A DNA stretch of 64,000 nt, from the NCBI RefSeq assembly GCF_000284035.1, contig NC_016887.1:2728001-2792000 (forward strand), given 5' to 3'. This stretch comes from Nocardia cyriacigeorgica GUH-2. GTDB taxonomy: Bacteria; Actinomycetota; Actinomycetes; Mycobacteriales; Mycobacteriaceae. Positions 8,510-17,009 of this stretch are shown piece after piece (the stretch's first letter is position 1; each line of letters starts with the position of its first letter). Position numbers and translations under genes: made by a program. The notes beneath the pieces are model-generated. The model was not told where the DNA came from. It worked only from the letters and a program-made list of their open reading frames with translations, and did not search any database.

Positions 8510-10327
8510 ATGACGACTCTGGACTTCGGCAATACGACCGACTTCGACAACGCCGACCGCGGATTCATCGGCGCCCTGGATCAGTCCGAGATCCGGACCG
8601 CCGACGGGCGGGTGATCTGGGACATCGGCGCGTACAAGTTCCTCTCCGGGGACTGCCCGCCCACCGCGAACCCGAGTCTGTGGCGGCAGGGCCAGCTCTG
8701 CAACAAACAGGGCCTGTTCGAGGTCACCGAAGGGATCTACCAGGTCCGCAATCTCGACCTGTCGAATATGACGCTGGTCGAGGGGCGCGAGGGCGTCATC
8801 GTGATCGACCCGCTGATCTCGGCCGAGGTGGCGTCCGCCGCCCTGGAGCTCTACCGCAAGCATCGCGGTGATCGGCCGGTGACCGGACTGATCTACACCC
8901 ACTCCCATGTCGACCATTTCGGTGGCGCGCGGGGTGTCGTTCCGGAGGGTCATGATCCGGTGCCGGTCCTGGCACCGAGTGGGTTCCTCGAGCATTCCGT
9001 CAGTGAGAACGTCTACGCGGGCAATGCCATGACCCGCCGCGCGATCTACATGTACGGCGCCGCGCTGGACAAAGCGCCCGACGGCCAGATCGGCTGCGGG
9101 CTGGGCATGACCAACTCGACCGGCACAGTGACCCTGATTCCGCCCACCGTCGACATCACCCACACCGGGCAGGTCGAGGAGATCGACGGTGTGCAGATCG
9201 TCTTCCAGCTCACTCCGGGCACCGAGGCGCCGTCGGAGATGAACTTCCTGTTCCCGGAACGGCGCGCGCTGTGCATGGCCGAGAACGCCACCCACAACAT
9301 GCACAACATCCTCACCCTGCGGGGCGCGCTCGTCCGCGACAGCCGGGTGTGGGCGCACTATCTGGACGAGGCCATCGGCATGTTCGCCGACAAGGCCGAT
9401 GTCGCCTTCGCCTCGCACCATTGGCCCACCTGGGGCAGCGAACAGTGGACCGAACTGCTGGCGGTGCAGCGGGACATGTACGCCTACCTGCACGATCAGA
9501 CCTTGCGGCTGACCAATCGTGGCCTCACCGGCACCGAGATCGCCGAAGAGCTCTCGCTGCCGCCGGCATTGGACGGTGCGTGGGCCAACCGGGGGTATTA
9601 CGGCTCGCTGAGCCACAACGTGAAGGCGATCTACCAGCGGTACATGGGATGGTTCGACGGCAATCCCGCGCACCTGTGGGAACATCCGCCGGTCGAGATG
9701 GCGACCCGGTATGTCGCCGACTACGGCGGTGTCGACGCGGTGGTCGCCAAGGCACGCGACTATGCCGCCGGCGGTGATCTGCGCTTCGCGGCGACGCTGC
9801 TCAACCACGCGGTCTTCGCCCAGCCGGACAGCGACTCGGCGAAACAGGCGCTGGCCGAGGTCTACGACAAGCTGGGCTACGGCGCCGAGAACGGCACGTG
9901 GCGCAATTTCTTCCTGGTCGGCGCCCAGGAGCTGCGGCACGGAGTCACCGCCACGCCCGTCGAAATGACCGATCCGGAAATGATGGCCGCCCTGACCGTG
10001 GACATGATCATCGACTCGCTCGCGGTCCGCATCGACGGCCCGCGCGCCGCCGAACTCAACGGCACGATGGACTGGAAGCTCACCGACGAGAACCGGGTCG
10101 TGCGGCTCACCCTGTCCAACGGCGCGCTGACCCACCGGACCGGAACCGACGCGGCGCCGCTGCGAGGCCCCGCGGATCTCACCCTGACCATGACGAAACC
10201 GCAGCTGCTCGCGCTGCTGACCGGAAAGAGCGAAGGGGTCGCCTTCGAAGGCGATCACTCGGTGCTCACCACCTTGGTCGGGCTGCTCGACACGCCCGAT
10301 CCGAAGTTCCCGATCGTCACGCCCTGA
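8510..10327 (+). CDS. Zn-dependent alkyl sulfatase (SdsA1/BDS1 family, MBL fold)
   Basis: The 605-residue enzyme belongs to the type III alkylsulfatase family, hydrolysing primary alkyl sulfates to alcohol and sulfate. The metallo-beta-lactamase signature is TYTHSHVDHFGG-like (IYTHSHVDHFGGARG, about residues 149-163). A later LCMAENATHNMHNI carries the metal-ligand Glu region, and SHHWPTWG supplies another His. The C-terminal 125 residues form the SCP2-like lipid-binding domain typical of this family. No Sec or Tat signal is seen, so it appears cytoplasmic. The ATG at 8510 is chosen for the GAGGTGAGG element just upstream and because the preceding codons are uncharacteristic. A strong hairpin follows the stop. 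Confidence 0.9.
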   Translation: MTTLDFGNTTDFDNADRGFIGALDQSEIRTADGRVIWDIGAYKFLSGDCPPTANPSLWRQGQLCNKQGLFEVTEGIYQVRNLDLSNMTLVEGREGVIVIDPLISAEVASAALELYRKHRGDRPVTGLIYTHSHVDHFGGARGVVPEGHDPVPVLAPSGFLEHSVSENVYAGNAMTRRAIYMYGAALDKAPDGQIGCGLGMTNSTGTVTLIPPTVDITHTGQVEEIDGVQIVFQLTPGTEAPSEMNFLFPERRALCMAENATHNMHNILTLRGALVRDSRVWAHYLDEAIGMFADKADVAFASHHWPTWGSEQWTELLAVQRDMYAYLHDQTLRLTNRGLTGTEIAEELSLPPALDGAWANRGYYGSLSHNVKAIYQRYMGWFDGNPAHLWEHPPVEMATRYVADYGGVDAVVAKARDYAAGGDLRFAATLLNHAVFAQPDSDSAKQALAEVYDKLGYGAENGTWRNFFLVGAQELRHGVTATPVEMTDPEMMAALTVDMIIDSLAVRIDGPRAAELNGTMDWKLTDENRVVRLTLSNGALTHRTGTDAAPLRGPADLTLTMTKPQLLALLTGKSEGVAFEGDHSVLTTLVGLLDTPDPKFPIVTP

Positions 10328-10342
10328 CGCGGCGTCGGTTCC

Positions 10343-10376
10343 GGGCCCATCCTCGGTGTATGCCGAGGGTGGGCCC
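10343..10376 (+). terminator. Hairpin terminator after the alkylsulfatase gene
   Basis: Arms 10343-10356 and 10363-10376 pair over 14 bp with one G-T wobble and a 6-nt loop. It is GC-rich without a clear T-tract, as is usual in actinobacteria. It separates the sulfatase from the regulator gene. Confidence 0.7.
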
Positions 10377-10515
10377 TTCGCCGTGCCGGGCAACGGTCAT
10401 ACGATCATCCGACGATGCGGAATCGAAATACCGCGACCCATTTTGAAAGGATCGCGTTCCGGTAAACTCCGGCGGGAGCAAGGTAGGTATTGAACCGTCA
10501 CGCGTCGGAGGCATG

Positions 10516-13146
10516 ATGGCTGGTTCGCACGACCTCGATTCGCATCATCCTGTGGGCCCGGCCGGCGGGCCCACTGATATTCCAGCACTGCCTTTCACGC
10601 CGATCCCGCGTCCCGCCCTTTTCACGGCGCTCGATGAATTCACCGCCACCGCCCAGGGGCGAGTGCTGATGATTTGCTCGCCCGTGGGGAGCGGAAAGAC
10701 CGTCCTGCTGGCCGACTGGGCCAGGCGGGTGAATCGCCACGCGCACAATCGGCCTCGCCTCGCCTGGCTCACGATCGCCGAACACCCCTACACCGCCGGG
10801 GGACTGTGGTCGGACCTGCGTCGCCGCCTCGGCCTCACACCGAAAACCTCCGATCGGCTGGCCACCCCCACTACCGAGGCGGCCGAACTCGCCGCCGATA
10901 TCGAACGGCTGGGCCGGCCGCGGATCGTCGTCCTCGATGACGCCCACCTGCTCACCGATCCCATGACCCTGGCCGGCCTCGAGCACCTGCTGCGGCATGC
11001 TCCGGCCAATCTCACCGTGCTGATCTGCGCGCGCTTCGACCCGCCCATCCGCTGGCATCTGCTCGAACTCGAGTCGCGCCTGATCCGCTGGGGCGCCGAC
11101 GAACTGGCGCTCTCGGCCGAGGAGTCGCGGCGCCTGTGCCGCGAACACGGCTGCGATCTCGGCGACGCGGAACTGGCCACGCTGATGGAGCTCACGCACG
11201 GCTGGGCGGCGCTGATCCGGATCGCCGCGATCTACCTGGCCGCCCATCCCGGCGATTACGCCACCGCGCTGGCCGTGCTGGCCCGGATGCCGAATTCGGT
11301 ATCGGATCTGCTGGTCGGCGAGCTGATCGACACCCTGCCGCCGGCCCTGCGCCAATTCCTCACCCACACCAGCGTGCCCACCGAGTTCACCGAGCAACTG
11401 GCCGACGAACTGGTCGGCGGCGGTGCGGCGTTCTGGCTGCATGAGCTGGAGCGGATGAGCTATCCGTTGACCGCCGTCGTCCGCGACGGCACGATCTGGT
11501 ACGCCTATCACCCTTTCCTGCGCGGCTATTTCCTCGCCGAGGTGAACCGCCTCGGCGCCGGCGTTCACGACGATCTGCGGTTGCGCACGGCGCGTTCGCT
11601 GACGTCGTCGGGTGAGTCCAGGCAGGCCGTCCCGCACCTGATCGCCCTGTCGGACCCGCGCCCTTTGCTGGAATTCCTGTCCACCCACGCGCTCGCCGAC
11701 ATCATCGCCGGTGACGGCCCGGCCCTGTTCGACGCACTCGCCCAGTCCGATGCCGTGGTGCTCGAGGACCCGTTCATCCTGCTGCTGCGCACCGTCGACG
11801 CGCTGCTGAGCGGGGATTATCCGGCGGCGCTGGCCTTCCGGGACGCGCTGCGCAGCCGGACCGAGGCGGGCACAACTCTGGCCGCGCCCGAGGTGGTCGC
11901 CGCGCTGACCGGTGCCGTCGACGCCGAAATCACGGTGGCCACGGCCGGTTCGGTGGCCGGACTGGAACTACCACCGATGCGCGTCTCGGCCGAGCGTCCC
12001 GAACTCGAGTGCTATCTCGCCATCGCCGCGGCCACCGTCGCGATCCTGCGCGATGAGATCGACGACGGTGAGCAGCGACTGCGGGTGGCGCTGGCGCTGG
12101 CCGAAACCGGCGCGCATCCGCGTCTGCGATTGCGGGCGACCACCCGGTTGGCGGTGGCGGCAGGGCGGGCCGGAGCCATCACGAATATGCGCCACCGTGC
12201 GGCGCGGGCGCTGGCGCTGGCCGGCGAGTTCGAGCTGTGGCAGACCCCGGACGCCGCGCACGCCGCGGCGCTCGAGGTTTTCGGCGCCTACCTGCAGGGC
12301 GATGTCCCGCCGTCCGGCCTGATCACCGAGTTGCTGTGCGAGTCCACGGGCCTGGACGGACCAGGTGCCGGACTGCCTGCTCGGATCGTGGGCCACCTGG
12401 CGAGCTTCGACCAGGCCACCGACCGGCGCATCACGGCGGATGTCCTGCGCAACGCGGCCGCGGAGCTGCTGGGCGTGCACCCCTCCGCCGCGGTGAGCGG
12501 CGGGTTGATTCCGCATGTGGTGTGGGCGCTGCTGCGGGTGCAGGAACCGCGGACCGCGCATCTGCTGGTCGAGCAGGCCCGCACCACCTTCGGTGACGTT
12601 CCGGATGTCGCGGTGGCCGCCGCCTCCGTGGCCACCGCCGCGCACCGGCCCAAAACCGTGCTGACGCTGCTGGAACCGATGCTGAGCGCGGCCGAACCAG
12701 CGCACCGGCTGCCCTTGGTCGCGGCCTGGTTGCTGACCGCCGGCGCCAACCACGAACTCGGCAATACGACCAAGGCCATTCACGCCATGGAAATGGCGGT
12801 ACGCAATGCGGCCCCCGAACGCCTGGTGCGCCCGTTCTTCGATATTCCTGGCGCGCTCGAGCAATTGGACGAATTCGCCGGAAGTTTCGGCACCGACGAG
12901 GATTTCGTGGCAGCGGTGCGCCGCAATTCCGCCGCGGCGCGTGAGCATCGCCATCCCGCGCTGACCACGACCCAGCAACGGATTCTGCGGCAATTACCCT
13001 CCGGCCGCACCACCCAGCAGATCGCCACCGATCTCGGCGTCTCGATCAATACGGTGAAGACCCATCTGCGCGGCATCTACACCAAGCTCGGCGTCAACTC
13101 CCGGACCGAGGTCCTGGTCGAAGCGCGCCGCAGCGGCCTGCTCTGA
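10516..13146 (+). CDS. Large ATP-binding LuxR-family regulator (LAL/MalT type)
   Basis: The 876-residue STAND-type regulator has a P-loop near residues 55-62 (SPVGSGKT) and a Walker B (RIVVLDDAH). A long helical sensor/TPR-like middle follows, then a C-terminal LuxR helix-turn-helix (TTQQIATDLGVSINTVKTHLRGIYTKLG). MalT-like proteins oligomerise on an inducer plus ATP and then activate promoters. ATG 10513 and 10516 are both possible; 10516 is preferred because GGAGG ends only 1 nt before 10513. It lies in the centre of the cluster carrying the 19-bp boxes but has no box of its own. It is the obvious candidate to read those boxes, but that is inference. Confidence 0.9.
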   Translation: MAGSHDLDSHHPVGPAGGPTDIPALPFTPIPRPALFTALDEFTATAQGRVLMICSPVGSGKTVLLADWARRVNRHAHNRPRLAWLTIAEHPYTAGGLWSDLRRRLGLTPKTSDRLATPTTEAAELAADIERLGRPRIVVLDDAHLLTDPMTLAGLEHLLRHAPANLTVLICARFDPPIRWHLLELESRLIRWGADELALSAEESRRLCREHGCDLGDAELATLMELTHGWAALIRIAAIYLAAHPGDYATALAVLARMPNSVSDLLVGELIDTLPPALRQFLTHTSVPTEFTEQLADELVGGGAAFWLHELERMSYPLTAVVRDGTIWYAYHPFLRGYFLAEVNRLGAGVHDDLRLRTARSLTSSGESRQAVPHLIALSDPRPLLEFLSTHALADIIAGDGPALFDALAQSDAVVLEDPFILLLRTVDALLSGDYPAALAFRDALRSRTEAGTTLAAPEVVAALTGAVDAEITVATAGSVAGLELPPMRVSAERPELECYLAIAAATVAILRDEIDDGEQRLRVALALAETGAHPRLRLRATTRLAVAAGRAGAITNMRHRAARALALAGEFELWQTPDAAHAAALEVFGAYLQGDVPPSGLITELLCESTGLDGPGAGLPARIVGHLASFDQATDRRITADVLRNAAAELLGVHPSAAVSGGLIPHVVWALLRVQEPRTAHLLVEQARTTFGDVPDVAVAAASVATAAHRPKTVLTLLEPMLSAAEPAHRLPLVAAWLLTAGANHELGNTTKAIHAMEMAVRNAAPERLVRPFFDIPGALEQLDEFAGSFGTDEDFVAAVRRNSAAAREHRHPALTTTQQRILRQLPSGRTTQQIATDLGVSINTVKTHLRGIYTKLGVNSRTEVLVEARRSGLL

Positions 13147-13169
13147 GACCGGCAAAGCCCACCCGCGAG

Positions 13170-13188
13170 TTCACCCCCGAGGGATGAA
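13170..13188 (+). promoter_or_regulatory. Palindromic 19-bp box 5
   Basis: TTCACCCCCGAGGGATGAA; the right half carries one G-to-A change. It lies 24 nt after the LuxR gene stop and 88 nt before the small ORF at 13276, the first gene of the pair with DUF389. The -10 is unclear (CACACT about 22 nt downstream). Confidence 0.6.
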
Positions 13189-13275
13189 GCCCTCGGGTCC
13201 GGTGCCGACCACACTCGACCGGAGCCCACCATTGCGCCGCGAGGACAGCACGCACCGAAGGGAGGCCGCGCCCCG

Positions 13276-13482
13276 ATGCCGATCCGCTACGAGTTCATCC
13301 TCGACGGGGAGCTGTCCGAACGCGCGCTCGCCGCGTTCCCCGAGCTCACCCCGGGGCGGCATCGACAGGGCACGACGGTGCTGTACGGGCCACTGACCGG
13401 ACCGACCGCGATGCGCACCATCCTCGCGCGCATCGACAACCTCGGGCTGACCCTGCTCGAGATGCGTCAACTACCCGATTGA
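13276..13482 (+). CDS. Small conserved-looking protein of unknown function
   Basis: The 68-residue protein starts MPIRYEFILDGELSERALAAF and ends LLEMRQLPD. It alternates short beta-like and helical segments (IRYEFIL, SERALAAF, TTVLYG, AMRTILARI, LTLLEM), suggesting a compact ferredoxin-like or ACT-like fold. This is inference; the family is not recognised. GGGAGG lies about 11 nt before the ATG. It stops 11 nt before the DUF389 gene and follows a 19-bp box, so the two are probably one transcript. It has no signal peptide or membrane segment. Confidence 0.65.
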   Translation: MPIRYEFILDGELSERALAAFPELTPGRHRQGTTVLYGPLTGPTAMRTILARIDNLGLTLLEMRQLPD

Positions 13483-13493
13483 AGGGGGCGGCC

Positions 13494-14459
13494 ATGCATC
13501 TGCTGGTACCGGCGAGTCAGCGGCGCACGCTCGACGAACTCACCGATCGGCTCGATCTCGGCGTCGGCGAGACCACCTCCAAGCGGTCGGCGTTCTGGAT
13601 CATGCTCACGCTCTCCGGGATCATCGCCGCCTCCGGTGTGGTGGGCGATTCGACCGCGACGGTCATCGGCGCCATGATCGTCGCACCGCTGTCGGTGCCG
13701 ATCCTCGGGGTGGGGCTCGGCATCGCGACCGGGCGCGGACCGTTGATCGCGCGCAGCCTGCTGCTGGTGCTGGCGGGCATCGTGCTCGTCGTGCTGGTCG
13801 GATTCCTGTTCTCGCAGTTGCTGCCCAACCCGACGAATGTGCTGTCGAATTCGCAAGTGCTGGGCCGCACTTCGCCGAAGCTGATGGATCTCACCGCGGC
13901 GCTCGCCACCGGGTTGGTCGGCGTCATCGCGATCATCCGCCGCGATGTCGGCGATGTGCTGCCGGGCGTGGCGATCGCCATCTCGCTGGTGCCGCCCTTG
14001 GCGGTGGTCGGGGTATGCCTCGGATCCGATGCCCCGGGTCTGGCGCTCGGCGCGTTCGTGCTGTTCGCCTCCAATATGGTCGCGATGATCATCACCGCGA
14101 CCCTGGTGCTGGTGGCGACCGGATACGCGCGCGAAGCCGGCACCGCGGCGGTGCGCCGCGGCCGCGCCTACGCGGTGCTGGCGGCCGGGCTGATCCTGGT
14201 GGCGGTGCCGATGGTGGTGAACTCGCTGTCGTCGCTGTGGGCCGACCAGATCGCCGACGCGGCCCGCTCCTGGCTCGATGACGTCCCCGGCGCCCAGATC
14301 ACCGACGTGAGCCTGCAGAACGACGCGGCGACCATCCACGTGCTGGCCCCGGACCAGTTACCGCCGGTCGACGAGCTCGAGCGCGCGGTCCGCGATCTGG
14401 TGCCGTGGCATCCCGAGGTGATCATCGTGCACACCGTCGGCAGCCGGATCATCCGGTAG
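13494..14459 (+). CDS. DUF389 domain membrane protein
   Basis: The 321-residue protein has a DUF389 core of about six to eight membrane helices. Typical motifs are FWIMLTLSGIIAASGVVGDSTATVIGAMIVAPLSVPILGVGLGIATG near the N-terminus and GVIAIIRRDVGDVLPGVAIAISLVPPLAVVG further on. The C-terminal 60 residues are soluble (QITDVSLQNDAATIHVLAPD). Function in bacteria is poorly defined. The start at ATG 13494 fits GAAGGGGG immediately upstream and sits 11 nt behind the small upstream ORF, so translation is probably coupled. It belongs to the group of membrane genes sharing the palindromic box. Confidence 0.85.
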   Translation: MHLLVPASQRRTLDELTDRLDLGVGETTSKRSAFWIMLTLSGIIAASGVVGDSTATVIGAMIVAPLSVPILGVGLGIATGRGPLIARSLLLVLAGIVLVVLVGFLFSQLLPNPTNVLSNSQVLGRTSPKLMDLTAALATGLVGVIAIIRRDVGDVLPGVAIAISLVPPLAVVGVCLGSDAPGLALGAFVLFASNMVAMIITATLVLVATGYAREAGTAAVRRGRAYAVLAAGLILVAVPMVVNSLSSLWADQIADAARSWLDDVPGAQITDVSLQNDAATIHVLAPDQLPPVDELERAVRDLVPWHPEVIIVHTVGSRIIR

Positions 14460-14465
14460 CGCGGT

Positions 14466-14484
14466 TTCATCCGTTTCGGGTGAC
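14466..14484 (+). promoter_or_regulatory. Palindromic 19-bp box 6
   Basis: TTCATCCGTTTCGGGTGAC; one transition in the left half, right half perfect. It begins 6 nt after the DUF389 stop codon and lies 64 nt before the DUF7144 start at 14548. A possible -10 (CATACCT region) lies 21-27 nt downstream. Confidence 0.65.
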
Positions 14485-14547
14485 GCGGCGGCCACCGGCA
14501 CTGCGGCATACCTGTACTACGGCCGATCACCGAGGAAAGGGCTGGCC

Positions 14548-14961
14548 ATGACACAGATGACAGAACCCCGGCGCAATCCGGTGCGCCAGGGCGTCGCCGC
14601 GGTGACGACGATCGCCGTGGCGGTGCTGCTACTCGTCCTCGGCGTGCTGTCGATCGTCGAAGGGGTCTCCGCGGTCGCGAACGACGAATTGCTGGTCGAG
14701 GGACCGGAATACACCTACCAGTTCGATATGACGACCTGGGGCTGGATCCATATCGTGCTCGGCGCGCTGATCGCGCTCACCGCGCTGGCGCTGATGACCG
14801 GCGCCGTCTGGGCCCGGATCACCGCGGTGTTCCTGGCGGGACTGTCGATCGTGGCGAATTTCCTGTGGATTCCGTACTACCCGTGGTGGTCGTTGCTGGT
14901 CATCGCGCTCAACATCGTCGTGATCTGGGCGGTGTCCACCTGGCGGACCGGAGAGGTGTAG
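14548..14961 (+). CDS. DUF7144 family four-helix membrane protein (copy 1)
   Basis: The 137-residue integral membrane protein has four hydrophobic segments. A conserved extracytoplasmic loop carries YTYQFDMTTWGWIHIVLG, and the last part reads ANFLWIPYYPWWSLLVIALNIVVIWAVSTW. The paralogue at 19443 shares the same TTWGWIHIVLG and YYPxWSxLxIALNIVVIWAV signatures, so the two are clearly homologous. Function is unknown. An AGGAAAGGG element precedes the ATG. It heads a run of three closely spaced genes with DUF6325 (3 nt away) and SHOCT (31 nt away). Confidence 0.8.
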   Translation: MTQMTEPRRNPVRQGVAAVTTIAVAVLLLVLGVLSIVEGVSAVANDELLVEGPEYTYQFDMTTWGWIHIVLGALIALTALALMTGAVWARITAVFLAGLSIVANFLWIPYYPWWSLLVIALNIVVIWAVSTWRTGEV

Positions 14962-14964
14962 CCC

Positions 14965-15387
14965 ATGTCCGATGCAACCGAACTCGGCCCGGTGGAGATG
15001 GTGGTGCTCGCGTTCCCGGGTACTCGCGTCGACGCCGCCGTCACCTCGGCCCTGGCCGAGGTGGTCGACCGCGGTTATGTCACGGTGCTCGACCTCATCT
15101 ATCTGGCCATGGACGACGCCGGCGTGGTCCGCCAGATCGAAGTCGACGAATCGCTCACCGAGACCGGCCTCGACGGCGTCACCGTCGATCCGCGCGGTCT
15201 GGTCAGCGATGCGGACCTCGACGTGGTGCGCGAGGCGATGGACCCGGGGACCTCGGCGGTGGTGATCGTCTACGAGGAGAGCTGGGCCCGCAAGCTGGCC
15301 GGCACGGTACGCGGCGCAGGCGGCGAGGTCGCGTTGCATGTGCAGATTCCGCGCGACGCCGTCGACGCGGCGCTGTCGGTGTCATAG
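14965..15387 (+). CDS. DUF6325 family protein
   Basis: The 140-residue soluble protein has the pattern of DUF6325/DUF1269-like stress proteins: GPVEMVVLAFPG at the N-terminus, a central VLDLIYLAMDDAGVVRQIEVDE, an acidic middle (DADLDVVREAMDPG), AVVIVYEESWARKLA, and a C-terminal helix. It starts 3 nt after the DUF7144 stop, so it is probably co-translated with it. Function is unknown; close family members occur beside SHOCT-domain proteins in many actinobacteria, as here. Confidence 0.75.
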   Translation: MSDATELGPVEMVVLAFPGTRVDAAVTSALAEVVDRGYVTVLDLIYLAMDDAGVVRQIEVDESLTETGLDGVTVDPRGLVSDADLDVVREAMDPGTSAVVIVYEESWARKLAGTVRGAGGEVALHVQIPRDAVDAALSVS

Positions 15388-15418
15388 AGCAGAGTCGATG
15401 GAATAGAGGAGGGCGGCA

Positions 15419-15748
15419 ATGGTTTTCCGTGGAGGACGGGTCGGGCGGCCGGGGCTGCTCGGCACCATCGCGCGCACGGCCGTGATTTCCGGGACCGCGC
15501 GGGCGACGGCGAATGCCGTGGATCGACGTGCGCAGCGGCGCGCGGCGGAGAGCCAGGCCTACGCCGCCCAGCAGCAAGCGCCGCCACCGATGCCCGCCGC
15601 GCCACCGCCCATGCCCGCGGCCCCGCCACCAGTGCCCGCTGGTGGCGACGATCTTGTCGCCAAGCTCCAGCAGCTGGGCCAGTTGCGTGATTCCGGCGTG
15701 CTGTCCGAGGAGGAGTTCGCGGCGGCGAAGCAGCAACTACTGGGGTGA
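15419..15748 (+). CDS. SHOCT domain protein
   Basis: The 109-residue protein has a basic N-terminal third (GRVGRPGLLGTIARTAVISGTARATANAV), an Ala/Gln-rich linker, and three near-identical Pro-Met-Pro-Ala-Ala repeats around residues 58-76. The SHOCT domain at the C-terminus reads LVAKLQQLGQLRDSGVLSEEEFAAAKQQLL. SHOCT is a short helical oligomerisation or targeting module. It follows DUF6325 by 31 nt with GGAGG just before the ATG and is probably in the same operon. Confidence 0.85.
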   Translation: MVFRGGRVGRPGLLGTIARTAVISGTARATANAVDRRAQRRAAESQAYAAQQQAPPPMPAAPPPMPAAPPPVPAGGDDLVAKLQQLGQLRDSGVLSEEEFAAAKQQLLG

Positions 15749-15847
15749 CACCGCGCTGCTTCGCCACGTCGAATCCGCCTCCCACCGGGCACGGCGAATA
15801 TCGCGGCAGGCCGGTGGAATTGGCCTGATGCACCGAGGAGGTCACCG

Positions 15848-16996
15848 ATGGGAGCCCAGGATTCGGCGCGAGTGGTGCGGTCGTCCCCGCCGCCCTGGGC
15901 CATCCCGCGCGGCCTGATCGTCCTGCTGGCAATCGCCGCCGCGGTGATCGTGGTGGCCGGAGCGAAATCGTTCGCGGGCATCATCGGCCCGGTGTTCCTG
16001 GCCTTGATGCTCACCATCGCGGTGCAGCCGGTTCAGGTGTGGGCCCGCAAGCGCGGCTGGCCGGGGTGGCTGGGAATGGTCGGCGCGCTGGTCGCCGTCG
16101 TCGCGATTCTGCTCGGATTGATCGGTGCGCTGCTGCTGTCGGCGGCTCAGCTCGCGACCGAACTACCGAAATACACCGACAGTCTGGACGATCTGCTCGC
16201 GGGCGTGCGTTCGAGGCTCGCGGATGCGGGGATCGACGACGAGCGAATCAACAACGCGCTCAGCGGAATCGATCTCGGCAAACTGGTCCGCCTCCTCGAT
16301 GACGTGCTGGCCGGGCTGCTGGGCATCTTCTCCAATGTCTTCTTCCTGCTGGCATTGCTGCTGTTCATGGCTGTCGACGGGATGACGATCAGCGCCAGGA
16401 TGCGGCTTGTCGAACGGGTCCGGCCCGATATCGCCTACGCGCTGGGCCGCTTCGTGGTGGGCACCCGCAAATACCTGCTCGTCTCCACGGTGTTCGGCCT
16501 GATCGTCGCCGTGCTCGACGGTGGGGCGCTGTGGTTGCTCGGGGTGCCGCTGCCGGTGCTGTGGGCGATCCTGTCGTTCATCACCAACTACATTCCCAAT
16601 ATCGGGTTCGTCATCGGCCTGATCCCGCCGGCGCTGCTGGCGTTGCTCGACGGCGGTCCGATGGCGATGGTCTGGGTGATCGTGGTCTACAGCGTCATCA
16701 ATTTCGTGATCCAGTCGATCATTCAGCCGAAGTTCGTCGGCGATGCCGTGGGATTGAGTGTCACGGTGACCTTCTTGTCGCTGGTGTTCTGGTCCTGGGT
16801 ACTGGGTGCGCTCGGCGCGTTGCTGGCCATCCCGTTGACGCTGCTGGTGAAGGCGCTGCTGCTCGATATCGACCCGTCGACGCGGTGGGTGGACGCGTTG
16901 ATCGGCGGGGGAGCGCCCGAGGACGGCGAGCCGGAGGAACCGGTCGCCTCGCCGAAATCCACTGAAGACAAGTCTGCGACAGCGGATTCGGAGTAG
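15848..16996 (+). CDS. AI-2E family transporter (PerM/TqsA type)
   Basis: The 382-residue protein is predicted to span the membrane seven to eight times. It has the family pattern: paired N-terminal helices (GLIVLLAIAAAVIVVAG, AGIIGPVFLALMLTIAV), a long amphipathic extracellular segment, then AILSFITNYIPNIGFVIGLIPPALLALLDGG and FVIQSIIQPKFVGDAVGLSVTVTFLSLVFWSW. Characterised members export autoinducer-2 or act as Na+/H+ antiporters; the substrate here is unknown. A GAGGAGG element precedes the ATG. No 19-bp box was found in the 100-nt gap upstream, so it may be read through from the SHOCT operon. It is convergent with the next gene, 13 nt away. Confidence 0.85.
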   Translation: MGAQDSARVVRSSPPPWAIPRGLIVLLAIAAAVIVVAGAKSFAGIIGPVFLALMLTIAVQPVQVWARKRGWPGWLGMVGALVAVVAILLGLIGALLLSAAQLATELPKYTDSLDDLLAGVRSRLADAGIDDERINNALSGIDLGKLVRLLDDVLAGLLGIFSNVFFLLALLLFMAVDGMTISARMRLVERVRPDIAYALGRFVVGTRKYLLVSTVFGLIVAVLDGGALWLLGVPLPVLWAILSFITNYIPNIGFVIGLIPPALLALLDGGPMAMVWVIVVYSVINFVIQSIIQPKFVGDAVGLSVTVTFLSLVFWSWVLGALGALLAIPLTLLVKALLLDIDPSTRWVDALIGGGAPEDGEPEEPVASPKSTEDKSATADSE

Positions 16997-17009
16997 GGCT
17001 ACTGCGGAG

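Noticed and set aside
8192-10393. A long minus-strand frame over the alkylsulfatase.
   Set aside because: Low-complexity charged composition, no start signal; the sulfatase frame carries the metal site.
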